In this document: one piece after another, positions 56,013 to 64,000 of the stretch
How positions within the stretch are numbered: position 1 is the first letter of the stretch
Layout: every line of letters begins with the position of its first letter
DNA from: Leptospira ellinghausenii
Lineage (GTDB): Bacteria; Spirochaetota; Leptospiria; Leptospirales; Leptospiraceae
Assembly: GCF_003114815.1 (NCBI RefSeq)
Contig: NZ_BFAZ01000009.1
Location: forward strand, 558,001-622,000
DNA: 64,000 nt
Reading direction: 5' to 3'
Notes under the pieces: generated by a model
What the model was told of the DNA's origin: nothing
The model's input: only the letters and a program-made list of their open reading frames with translations
Database searches by the model: none
Position numbers and translations under genes: made by a program

Positions 56013-57014
56013 TTATTTGTCTTGGAACCCTGCTAAAATTTCATCTTGTCTACCCATAAGTCTTACAGATAACCTTGGACCTACTTCACAAACAATTCGC
56101 GAAGCAACATAATTGCCCCATCTTGCTGATTTTTGTGCTGAATAACCTTGTGTGAGTCCATACAAAACTCCCGCAGCAAAAGCATCTCCTGCTCCAGTTG
56201 TATCAATCGGTTTGACAGGAAATCCTGGAACCAAAGTAATTTTCCCATTTTCTGCTACATAAGCTCCGTCTTTTCCAGCAGTCATAAAAACGAGTGGGCA
56301 AAGTTTGGATACAAATTGTACGGCTTCCTCTGGAGTTTTTGCTCCACTCAAAGCGAGTCCTTCTTCCGAATTACAAAAAACTACATCAACATATTCTTTG
56401 GTTAGGTGAATAAATTCATCGCGAGAACGATTTACACAAAATGGATCACTATAAGTAAATGAAACTTTGATATTGTTTTCTTTTGCAAGTTTCATCGTGA
56501 GTTCACTTGCTTTTTTTGTAGAATCCCCATCCCATAAATAACCTTCTACATAAACAAACTTACTTTTTTTTAAGTTTTCCACATCGATGTCATTTGGTCC
56601 AAGAGATGTCGAAATGGCTAGATTCGTAAGCATAGTTCGTTCTGCATCTGGAGTGGTGAGAACAACACAAGTACCAGTGTGTCCATTTTTGTCAGGAGTG
56701 GTTTCAAATAAAACTCCCGCATCTTCCATATCTTTTTTATAAAATTCACCATATGTATCATGTGTGACTTTGCCAGTATAACAACAAGTCCCACCTGAAT
56801 TGGCGATAGCGATCATAGTATTGGCAGCACTTCCACCAGAGCGAAGTTCCTTTTTTTCATTATGGAGGTCGGCAAGAATTTGACCTTGTCTCGTTTCGTC
56901 AACTAAGGTCATCACTCCCTTCGTGATATTTTGTTTTTCTAAAAAGTTTGGGTCGATGAATGCAATGATATCTACCAGGGCGTTTCCTACGCCGAATACG
57001 TCGTAATGTCTCAT
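56013..57014 (-). CDS. PfkB-family sugar kinase, probably adenosine kinase
   Basis: About 333 residues. VGNALVDI and LRSGGSAANTM (the PfkB N-terminal signature) and DTTGAGDAFAAGVLYG (anion hole and catalytic Asp) are present; the length and FVYVEGYLWDG region are like adenosine kinases. It would phosphorylate adenosine or a related nucleoside in the cytoplasm. The ATG at 57014 begins the conserved part; a TTG start at 57053 is possible. It converges on the response regulator gene at 9 bases. Confidence 0.85.
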   Translation of the reverse strand: MRHYDVFGVGNALVDIIAFIDPNFLEKQNITKGVMTLVDETRQGQILADLHNEKKELRSGGSAANTMIAIANSGGTCCYTGKVTHDTYGEFYKKDMEDAGVLFETTPDKNGHTGTCVVLTTPDAERTMLTNLAISTSLGPNDIDVENLKKSKFVYVEGYLWDGDSTKKASELTMKLAKENNIKVSFTYSDPFCVNRSRDEFIHLTKEYVDVVFCNSEEGLALSGAKTPEEAVQFVSKLCPLVFMTAGKDGAYVAENGKITLVPGFPVKPIDTTGAGDAFAAGVLYGLTQGYSAQKSARWGNYVASRIVCEVGPRLSVRLMGRQDEILAGFQDK

Positions 57015-57097
57015 GGGTACAATGCTTTTTTCCTTTAGGGAATTGACACTCAATTTTCCTATTCCAGTTTGGCTAAGTACCGAGAAAAAACGGCTTC

Positions 57098-59176
57098 ATG
57101 ATTTCCAAATTCAATTTATTTTTGCTCGTTTGTTTGTTCCTCGGACCAAATTTTCTATTTTCACAATCTTCTCCTTCCAAAGAGCCAGAAACAGTTGAGA
57201 TCAAAGCAAATGTAGAATCCGCCTCTAAAAATACAAATTTTAGTAAAAACCCAACTGGCTTTCAGAAAGAGATTAATCTCGAATCAACAAACACTCGCTA
57301 TATGAGTCTTCCTGATATTTTGAATCGAGAAGCTGGAGTCAGAATTCGCCAATACGGTGGGCTCGGTTCCTATTCGACACTTTCCCTACGTGGCACAAAT
57401 CCAAACCAATCAAAAGTGTATTGGAATGGAGTTCCAATCAATAACTCGTTAGGTGGTGAAATCAATCTTGCAGACTTACCCTTTGATAATTTGGAAAAAA
57501 TTGAAATCTACAAATCAGGAACACCGGCTGGTTTTTCTGGGTCAGCCATTGGTGGTAGCATCAACTTAGTTTCCAAGACTAAAATTGATAAACCAATCAC
57601 TCGTGTGAATTTGATGGGAGGCAGTTTTAAAACGGCAAAGGCAACTGTAACTCATATGGACCAATTCTCAAGTGGCTCTTATTTTATCCAGGCATTACAG
57701 GAAACTTCAGACCAAAACTTTGCTTACTTAAATAACAAAGGAACTGTTTTATTCAATACCTATGATGATACCATCGATGAAAGGAGAAATGCACAGTTTC
57801 GGAAAACTGGCTTCACTGGTAATGTATCATTTGAAGTTGGTAAAACAAAAATTAATTTTTTAAATGATTATATCCACAGAAAACAAGGGTTACCCGGTCC
57901 AGGCAATCGACAAACCACTTCGGTTGGTAGGGTATTTAGTAAATTATCCTCAGCAATTACGACAGAAACGAATGAATTTTTATTAACAAATTTGACATTG
58001 GAAACCAAAACCTATGGGAATTTTGCAAAAGATGATTTGTTTGATCCAAAATCAGAATTTAGTTTTGGAACACCTGATGCTTTTACAAAAACAAACCAAT
58101 ATGGATTTCAAATCTCACCCACTTTGTACTTGTTAGATTATTATCAAGTTTTACGAACATCGATCCAAACAGAACAAGAGTTTTTTACCCGATACGAAAA
58201 ACGTTCAAATCACGAAACAGAACGTAAGGAACCTAAAAAAAGAAGAGATACCCAAAGTTTCACCTTCCAAGATGAAATCCGTCTTTTATCGAACCGATTG
58301 TTTTTAGTCCCACAAGTACGTTTTGAACGATACACCGATCGTTTTGGAAAAGACGAAACAAGTATAAGAAACCAACTTCTGGATCCTACTTCTGATGTTT
58401 TTTATGTCAGACAAAACTTCACCAATCCAAGTTTCGGAATCAAATTCATTTGGATCAAAAAAGAAAATTTGGAATTTGGATCACTTGCTAATATCAGCAA
58501 GGACTTCAGGATTCCCAGCTTTTTAGAGTTATTCGGTGAAAGAGGAAGTATTGTAGGAAACACAAAACTTAAACCGGAACAAAGTCGAAATGGTGATGTC
58601 GGATTTTACCTTAATTCAAAAATTGATTCCAATTGGAAAATCCAGTCCGATATCTCTTATTTTCAAAAACGAATTTATGATATGATTTTGTTTTTGCCAA
58701 ACTCTCAGTTTACTTTACGCCCAGAAAACGTCGACCAAGCTTTTATTCGTGGTGTTGATACAAATCAAAACATCATCTGGAAAAAGGGAATTAAGTTTAA
58801 CTTAAATTATACTTACCAAGATGCAAAAAATTACTCCGAATCACCTGCGTTAAATGGAAAATACCTTCCACTTCGTTCCAAAAGCCAAGGGAGTGCCTTA
58901 CTCGCTTTTTTTAATGAAAAATCGGAATTGGGAATTGAATACCAATACATTGGGGCAAATTTCCGAGACAGAACTAATGAATATTTGGGTTATTTACCAG
59001 CGCGCCAATTTTGGAATCTATATGTTCAGTATTCACCATTCAAAAATAAAGAAACTGGAAATGAATTGATTTTAAGTTTTGAAGTGAGAAACCTTACAGA
59101 CAAACGTGTAGAAGATTTGGTTGGTTATCCATTACCGGGTCGCAGTTATTATGTGACAGGGAGTTATCGATTCTAA
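57098..59176 (+). CDS. TonB-dependent outer-membrane receptor
   Basis: The 692-residue protein has a signal peptide (about 1-22), a plug domain (LPDILNREAGVRIRQYGG, LRGTNPNQSKVYWNGVPIN, IGGSINLVSK) and a 22-strand barrel ending SYYVTGSYRF with the terminal aromatic residue. The TonB box is not obvious but may lie in VEIKAN. It resembles BtuB/vitamin- or siderophore-type receptors; the ligand is not evident. No riboswitch fits in the short upstream gap. Its stop overlaps the next gene start by one base (TAATG). Confidence 0.9.
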   Translation: MISKFNLFLLVCLFLGPNFLFSQSSPSKEPETVEIKANVESASKNTNFSKNPTGFQKEINLESTNTRYMSLPDILNREAGVRIRQYGGLGSYSTLSLRGTNPNQSKVYWNGVPINNSLGGEINLADLPFDNLEKIEIYKSGTPAGFSGSAIGGSINLVSKTKIDKPITRVNLMGGSFKTAKATVTHMDQFSSGSYFIQALQETSDQNFAYLNNKGTVLFNTYDDTIDERRNAQFRKTGFTGNVSFEVGKTKINFLNDYIHRKQGLPGPGNRQTTSVGRVFSKLSSAITTETNEFLLTNLTLETKTYGNFAKDDLFDPKSEFSFGTPDAFTKTNQYGFQISPTLYLLDYYQVLRTSIQTEQEFFTRYEKRSNHETERKEPKKRRDTQSFTFQDEIRLLSNRLFLVPQVRFERYTDRFGKDETSIRNQLLDPTSDVFYVRQNFTNPSFGIKFIWIKKENLEFGSLANISKDFRIPSFLELFGERGSIVGNTKLKPEQSRNGDVGFYLNSKIDSNWKIQSDISYFQKRIYDMILFLPNSQFTLRPENVDQAFIRGVDTNQNIIWKKGIKFNLNYTYQDAKNYSESPALNGKYLPLRSKSQGSALLAFFNEKSELGIEYQYIGANFRDRTNEYLGYLPARQFWNLYVQYSPFKNKETGNELILSFEVRNLTDKRVEDLVGYPLPGRSYYVTGSYRF

Positions 59177-60375
59177 TGAAAGTTCAAAGTTCATCCGGAA
59201 ATTGGAAACACTTAGTTAACATCCCAACTATACTTTTTCTATTTGTGCAGTGTAGCCAGTTAGAAATTGAAAAACCAAATTTATTCCAATTTTTGTTTTT
59301 ATCTGCATCCCCGACTTCTGTTGGCGTTGTCACTTCCGATTTTGCAAGTGGTGGAAGGTTCAAAACTTTCGAACCAAATTCATTTACTACATTTCCGACT
59401 TCCATTCCCATTCATTCGGATGCAGTTGGCAGATACACAAATGACCGAGTTTTTATCGTCAATCGATTGAATCGTGATTCGATCCAAGTTTTAAATCCTC
59501 AATTCGGATTTCTCACCGAACAAGAGTTTAGTGTGGGACAAGGTAAAAACCCCCAAGATATAGCTGTTTGGAATGATAAATATTTTATCAGCTTATACAA
59601 TGCAGACGAACTTGTCATTTATAACCGCTCTTCAGGAATCAAAACTGGAAGTGTATCATTTACATCTCTTCGTGAAACGTTTTCCACATCAGGAATTCCA
59701 GATAGTTCCGTAGAAGCTTCCTATATGATCCAAGAAGGTTCGAGTTTGTTTGTTTTACTGCAACGACTTGATCGAAACGATGTCTCAGGATACCTTCCTC
59801 CTAACTCCGATTCCTATTTAGTAGAAGTGGATATGGATTTAAATCAAATCAAAGCAGTGTATACACTTCCCTATCGTAATCCAAGTTCAAAAATCCAAAA
59901 AGTATTTTTATTCGGAGAACCACATTTAGTATTTTCATGTGTAGGAAGAGTTGGTTTCATTTCGCAAATTGATGCAGGTATCATTGCGTTCCGATTGAGC
60001 ACACGACAGTTTCATCCAAACCGTTTGTTTGCGGAAGAAACAGCTGGCGGTGATATCCTATCGTTTCAGATTAAAAATGAAGAGTATGGTTATGCGTCCG
60101 TTCTAGATGCAGGATTTAACAAAACCATCCAAGTTTTTCGCCCTCGCACAGGTGAGAAACTAGGAACTCTATTGCAAATTCCAGGAAATATTGGAATTAG
60201 TTTATCGGGTTTGTTACTCACAAACGAAGGAAAACTACTTGTGGGTTCCACTGATTTTACGAGACCTGGGATTTATGTTTATGACACGAACATTGGAAAT
60301 GTTTTACTAAACCCGATTCCTAGTTCCGTGGAGTTAACTCCATTCGACATCTTCCAGTTGCAAAATCTTCCCTAA
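59176..60375 (+). CDS. Propeller-like surface lipoprotein coupled to the TonB-dependent receptor
   Basis: The 399-residue protein has a leader ending LFVQC (good lipobox) and repeats of beta-strand pattern (DRVFIVNRLNRDSIQVLNP, NPQDIAVWNDKYFISLYNADELVIYN) like seven-bladed propellers of the YncE kind. The one-base overlap with the receptor gene points to joint work, for example as a surface lipoprotein that captures the ligand, as BtuG does for BtuB in Bacteroides. That comparison is inference. Confidence 0.72.
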   Translation: MKVQSSSGNWKHLVNIPTILFLFVQCSQLEIEKPNLFQFLFLSASPTSVGVVTSDFASGGRFKTFEPNSFTTFPTSIPIHSDAVGRYTNDRVFIVNRLNRDSIQVLNPQFGFLTEQEFSVGQGKNPQDIAVWNDKYFISLYNADELVIYNRSSGIKTGSVSFTSLRETFSTSGIPDSSVEASYMIQEGSSLFVLLQRLDRNDVSGYLPPNSDSYLVEVDMDLNQIKAVYTLPYRNPSSKIQKVFLFGEPHLVFSCVGRVGFISQIDAGIIAFRLSTRQFHPNRLFAEETAGGDILSFQIKNEEYGYASVLDAGFNKTIQVFRPRTGEKLGTLLQIPGNIGISLSGLLLTNEGKLLVGSTDFTRPGIYVYDTNIGNVLLNPIPSSVELTPFDIFQLQNLP

Positions 60376-60410
60376 TTTTCAAAATGGAAAAAGACAGGGG
60401 AATCTAATTT

Positions 60411-62063
60411 ATGTTAACTCTAAAGAAACATCCACAAGGTGCATTGACCAAACAAGTTTTACTCATCGTACTCGATGGAGTGGGTTACACAGAAAAAGGA
60501 TTTGAAAATGGGAATGCCGTTGCAAAAGCAAATATGCCAGTTTTAAAAGGACTTTGGAAAAACCACCCAACTGTATTACTTAAAGCTCACGGGACAGCCG
60601 TTGGTATGCCCAGTGACGAAGACATGGGAAACTCAGAAGTGGGTCACAATGTACTTGGTTCCGGACGTATCTTTGACCAAGGGGCAAAACTTGTTTCTTT
60701 ATCCATTGAAAATGGAAGTTTGTTCAATGGACCTATCTGGAAAAAAATTGTCTCCAATTGTTTAAACAAAGAGTCCACATTTCATTTTATCGGACTTTTC
60801 TCTGATGGAAACGTTCATAGCCATATTGATCACTTAAAAGCACTCATCGACAATGCTATCAAACAAAATATAAAAAAAATAAGATTACATATTCTATTAG
60901 ATGGAAGAGATGTTCCCGAAAAATCAGCGTTAGACTACCTGATCCCATTTGAAACCTATTTGGATTCCCATAGAAAATCAGGCATAGACATATTAATTGC
61001 ATCTGGTGGTGGTCGGATGGAGTTAACCATGGACAGGTATGATGCAGATTGGTCCATGATTGAAAGGGGATGGAAACACCATGTGGAAGGAGACGGACGG
61101 ATTTTCTCTTCTGCAAAAGAAGCGATCGAAACTTTCCGCACTGAAAATCCATCTGTGATCGACCAATACCTTCCTGGATTTGTGATTGGTGATGGAAGTG
61201 GTAACCCTGTGGGAAAAATTTTAGACAACGACTCTGTTGTATTTTTTAACTTCAGAGGTGACAGAGCCATAGAAATTTCAAGAGCATTTACAGAAGAAAA
61301 TCTACCACTTCTCAACCGCAAACGATTTCCAAAAGTAGAATTTGCAGGAATGATGCAGTATGATGGAGATCTATTCATCCCCAAACAATACTTAGTTGCT
61401 CCACCAACTATCGACCGCACAATGGGCGAATACTTTGCCAATGAAGGAATAGCACAATATGCTTTATCTGAAACACAAAAATTTGGCCACGTAACTTTTT
61501 TTTGGAATGGGAACCGATCTGGTTACTTCAATCAAAACTTAGAAACATATGAAGAAGTGAAATCTGATATCATCCCTTTTGACCAAAAACCTGAAATGAA
61601 AGCAAAAGAGATCACTGACAATTTAGTTCTTGCTCTCACTTCTCATAAGTTTCCATTCCTTCGAGTTAATTATGCCAATGGCGATATGGTCGGACATACT
61701 GGAAATATGGATGCAACAATCAAAGGATTGGAATACCTAGATGTTTGTTTGGACCGAATCAAAAAAATTTGTGATGAAACAAATACGGTTTTATGTATCA
61801 CAGCAGACCATGGTAATGCTGATGAGATGTACCAATTGGACAAAAAAGGAAATGCTCAAACGACAAAAGATGGCAAACCAGTTCCCAAAACGAGTCATAC
61901 CCTCAATCCCGTACAATTTGTACTATATGATCCAAAAGGTAAAATCCAACTCGAACCAAATTTAAAGGAATCAGGTCTTGCAAACGTAGCCGCAACCATG
62001 ATGGATTTATTAGGATTTGAAGCTCCGGAAGGTTATCACCCAAGTCTAATTCATAGAAATTAA
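60411..62063 (+). CDS. gpmI: 2,3-bisphosphoglycerate-independent phosphoglycerate mutase
   Basis: The 550-residue protein matches Gpm[11 protein letters not shown] at the start, MGNSEVGH with the phosphoserine Ser75, the [13 protein letters not shown] and [14 protein letters not shown] blocks, and [11 protein letters not shown] with the metal ligands. It interconverts 3- and 2-phosphoglycerate in glycolysis and needs Mn2+. It lies 35 bases after the lipoprotein gene and may be transcribed separately or together with it. Confidence 0.95.
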   Translation: MLTLKKHPQGALTKQVLLIVLDGVGYTEKGFENGNAVAKANMPVLKGLWKNHPTVLLKAHGTAVGMPSDEDMGNSEVGHNVLGSGRIFDQGAKLVSLSIENGSLFNGPIWKKIVSNCLNKESTFHFIGLFSDGNVHSHIDHLKALIDNAIKQNIKKIRLHILLDGRDVPEKSALDYLIPFETYLDSHRKSGIDILIASGGGRMELTMDRYDADWSMIERGWKHHVEGDGRIFSSAKEAIETFRTENPSVIDQYLPGFVIGDGSGNPVGKILDNDSVVFFNFRGDRAIEISRAFTEENLPLLNRKRFPKVEFAGMMQYDGDLFIPKQYLVAPPTIDRTMGEYFANEGIAQYALSETQKFGHVTFFWNGNRSGYFNQNLETYEEVKSDIIPFDQKPEMKAKEITDNLVLALTSHKFPFLRVNYANGDMVGHTGNMDATIKGLEYLDVCLDRIKKICDETNTVLCITADHGNADEMYQLDKKGNAQTTKDGKPVPKTSHTLNPVQFVLYDPKGKIQLEPNLKESGLANVAATMMDLLGFEAPEGYHPSLIHRN

Positions 62064-62078
62064 ATTTTTCCAATTCCT

Positions 62079-64000
62079 ATGATGTTTCGAATCGTTACCT
62101 ATCTTTTGTTCAGTGTATTTGTATTGAACTGTTCAGAAGATGGGATTGGATCTTTCTCAGAAGAAACCAAAGAAAAAATCCGCAAAAAAATCAAACAGGA
62201 AGGATTCCAAGGGGTGGTCCTTATCTCTCAGGATGATACAGTTTTATTCCGAGAAACTATTTATTCAGGAAAACGCAGAAAACGTTCACAACTTTTTCAA
62301 AAACGTGCTTTTCCGTTAGGTGAATCTTCCAAATTATTCACTACTTATTTAATCCATCGATTGGCAGAGGAAAAAAAAATAAACATTGCTGATCCCATTC
62401 AAAAATACCTTAAATGGTTTCCAAACCCGAAGATCACAATTGAACATTTGTTACGTCATACATCTGGCCTTCCAAAAATCATCGAGTTTATGCCCAATTT
62501 TGACTCGGAAAGATCAAACTTAAAACGTGATGATATCAAAAGGTCATTTTTAGAATCTAATTTTAAACCTAACTTTGCACCAGGTGAGTATTGGAAGTAC
62601 AGTCGATTGGATTATTTATTTTTGGCATATCTCATTGAGTTTGTCACCAATCAACCTTACGCAAATGTTGTGAAAAAAGAAATTCTTGAACCTTTGGAAA
62701 TGACACATTCTCAAGTGGATCCAAACGACCTACTCCTTGGCAACAGTGGTGTCTTAAGTACCCCTGAAGACTTAAAAATATTTTCCGAAGCAATTCGTAC
62801 CAATAGAGGAATTTCCAAAGAAGCAAAAGAATCTCTCATCAAAAGAACTGTTCTTACGGATGTTATATCAGAAGATCCAATTGCATTCGGAGAAGGAGTT
62901 TATGTTGGAGATTATTTTTACTGGGCTTATGGGAAAAAAAATGGAGTTTCCAATTTCATCTATCATGACTTAAAAAGTAGAATTTTTATCACCATAGTTA
63001 GCCCTTTTGGAGCAAGTAAAGGTGATTTGTCTTCAATCAAGTCAACCTTAACAGAAATTATTTTCAGTGCTAAAAAATTAAATCTTAGAAAAAAGACAAA
63101 CTCTGCAAATGAATTGTACATTGAAGATTTTATGAAAGAAGAGAAAGTTCCATCTCTTGGTATTGCTGTTTATAAAAATTATAACTTACAATGGAAAAAG
63201 ATGTATGGAACAAAAACCCAACAGACACTTTTTCGCGCGGGATCATTGTCCAAAACTATGACAGCAACTGCAACTTTACGTTTAGTTGAATCGGGGCAGT
63301 TAGATTTATATTCCAATTGGATTAACAAACTAAAACAGTACAAAGTGTCCGTTCCAAAGGGCAAAAAAAGAAGTATAGTGAATTTAGATTTACTCTTATC
63401 ACATACAAGTGGTTTAACTGAAAAAGGGAATTGGGATGATCCAATTAACTCTGGCAAAAAACACCTGAAAGATTTAAAGGATACTAATGTTTCAAAAGGA
63501 AACGGTCTCAAACTTTATTATAGACCTGGAACAAAGTCTCGTTATTCGGGTGGTGGGTATAGTATTGTCCAAGAAATTTTAACAGAACGAACAGGAGAAC
63601 CGTTTCCCACTTTGATGGAGGATTATGTATTCAATCCATTACATTTGAAACGAAGTACGTTTCGTCAAAATTTAACAGAAAAAGATGATAAATGTGATGG
63701 TTATGATGAACTTGGAAAGATTTTACCTGAAAAAAAATTCGTAACTCCTGAACTTTCATCTGGTGGTTTATGGACAACTCCAGAAGACATTGGAACAGTT
63801 TTTAATGAAGTGGCAAAAGCCAAACAAGGTCGTTCTGAATTCTTAAGTAAAGAATCAGCAGAATACCTACTTTCACCCAAAATGAGTGCAGCAAATTTAA
63901 CCGTTCATGCACTTGTTGCCCATGGATTTTTTCTGAACCGGACCGGAAAAACAGAGTATTTTTTCCATGGAGGGCATACAAAGGGACATAAGTCCTTGGC
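62079..64000 (+). CDS. Lipoprotein with two beta-lactamase-like domains, 3' end missing
   Basis: The frame is open to the right edge. The leader ends VLNC, a good lipobox. Two serine-hydrolase domains follow. In the first (about 30-330) the SxxK position reads ESSK (Glu82-Lys85), so the nucleophile Ser is replaced by Glu; HTSGL and YSR remain. In the second (about 345 on) SLSK (Ser389, Lys392), HTSGL, YSGGGY and FHGGH are all intact. So one active and one degenerate domain appear on one chain. The start is one of two adjacent ATGs without a clear ribosome site. Substrate unknown. It is 15 bases past gpmI. Confidence 0.78.
   Translation, partial: MMFRIVTYLLFSVFVLNCSEDGIGSFSEETKEKIRKKIKQEGFQGVVLISQDDTVLFRETIYSGKRRKRSQLFQKRAFPLGESSKLFTTYLIHRLAEEKKINIADPIQKYLKWFPNPKITIEHLLRHTSGLPKIIEFMPNFDSERSNLKRDDIKRSFLESNFKPNFAPGEYWKYSRLDYLFLAYLIEFVTNQPYANVVKKEILEPLEMTHSQVDPNDLLLGNSGVLSTPEDLKIFSEAIRTNRGISKEAKESLIKRTVLTDVISEDPIAFGEGVYVGDYFYWAYGKKNGVSNFIYHDLKSRIFITIVSPFGASKGDLSSIKSTLTEIIFSAKKLNLRKKTNSANELYIEDFMKEEKVPSLGIAVYKNYNLQWKKMYGTKTQQTLFRAGSLSKTMTATATLRLVESGQLDLYSNWINKLKQYKVSVPKGKKRSIVNLDLLLSHTSGLTEKGNWDDPINSGKKHLKDLKDTNVSKGNGLKLYYRPGTKSRYSGGGYSIVQEILTERTGEPFPTLMEDYVFNPLHLKRSTFRQNLTEKDDKCDGYDELGKILPEKKFVTPELSSGGLWTTPEDIGTVFNEVAKAKQGRSEFLSKESAEYLLSPKMSAANLTVHALVAHGFFLNRTGKTEYFFHGGHTKGHKSL

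Noticed and set aside
57054..57097. Cobalamin riboswitch upstream of the TonB-dependent receptor
   Set aside because: The gap is only about 44-83 bases depending on the neighbour's start, too short for a cobalamin aptamer, and no B12-box-like sequence is present.
1..64000. CRISPR arrays, insertion sequences, prophage or rRNA
   Set aside because: No regularly spaced repeats, transposase-like proteins, phage structural genes or rRNA sequence were seen by reading.

Overview
The window is a dense, moderately AT-rich bacterial chromosome segment from a spirochaete of the genus Leptospira, most likely the saprophytic (L. biflexa-like) branch. I base this on the mix of families: a Leptospira-type SGNH/DUF1574 protein next to an MBOAT acyltransferase, many lipoproteins with spirochaete-style lipoboxes, FecR/adenylate cyclase modules, SpoIIE-type phosphatase and STAS signalling proteins, and core genes with spirochaete-like sequences (rpsT, ruvB, pheS, mpl, glmM/glmS, truA). 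The species call is from memory of these families, not from a search. I see no phage, insertion sequence, CRISPR array or rRNA. One tRNA (Val, UAC) is present.

Layout. 1-4.5 kb: the end of an LtaS-like sulfatase, a small secreted 11-residue-repeat protein, a three-part fusion (degenerate cysteine-hydrolase, APH-like kinase, tyrosine phosphatase) and a PlsC-like acyltransferase. 4.6-9.5 kb: a helical periplasmic protein, DUF2225, TruA, a barrel-like protein and a likely lipoprotein. 9.5-15 kb: a Cache-HAMP-adenylate cyclase translationally coupled to a FecR-domain protein and a secreted partner. 15-18 kb: SGNH, MBOAT and NYN proteins on the minus strand. 18.1-20.3 kb: an SDR and an FAD oxidase that together resemble mycobacterial DprE2/DprE1. 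20.5-26.8 kb (minus): an envelope-centred operon with a tiny zinc ribbon, a helical protein, RsmD-like methyltransferase, PBP1C, thioesterase, PP2C phosphatase and LptF/G permease. 26.8-30.2 kb: membrane-anchored repeat protein, lipoprotein, SufE, a serine hydrolase and its small partner.

30.2-34.3 kb: HtrA, RuvB and a TonB-like protein (minus), a DJ-1/PfpI protein and a STAS protein. 34.4-41.1 kb (minus): a five-gene operon glmM-glmS-GlmU-like-alpha/beta hydrolase-carboxyltransferase, which supplies hexosamine for peptidoglycan and lipid A. 41.2-41.7 kb: tRNA-Val and rpsT. 41.8-45.5 kb: three unknowns leading to a thiolase-fold protein without its catalytic residues. 45.6-46.1 kb: an isolated lipoprotein. 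46.4-54.1 kb (minus): a seven-gene, mostly overlapping operon joining a Gld-like ABC transporter set to mpl and pheS. 54.1-57.0 kb: a histidine kinase/response regulator pair and an adenosine-kinase-like enzyme. 57.1-64 kb: a TonB-dependent receptor coupled to a propeller-like lipoprotein, GpmI, and a truncated lipoprotein with two beta-lactamase-like domains.

Many genes overlap by 1 or 4 bases, so translational coupling is common. Cell-envelope construction dominates the window: amino-sugar supply, peptidoglycan synthesis and recycling, LPS export, polymer acylation and possible polyprenyl-sugar epimerisation. The strongest candidates for something new are the hydrolase-kinase-phosphatase fusion with its divergent repeat-protein neighbour, the DprE1/E2-like pair with a natural Cys-to-Ala change, and the degenerate thiolase operon.
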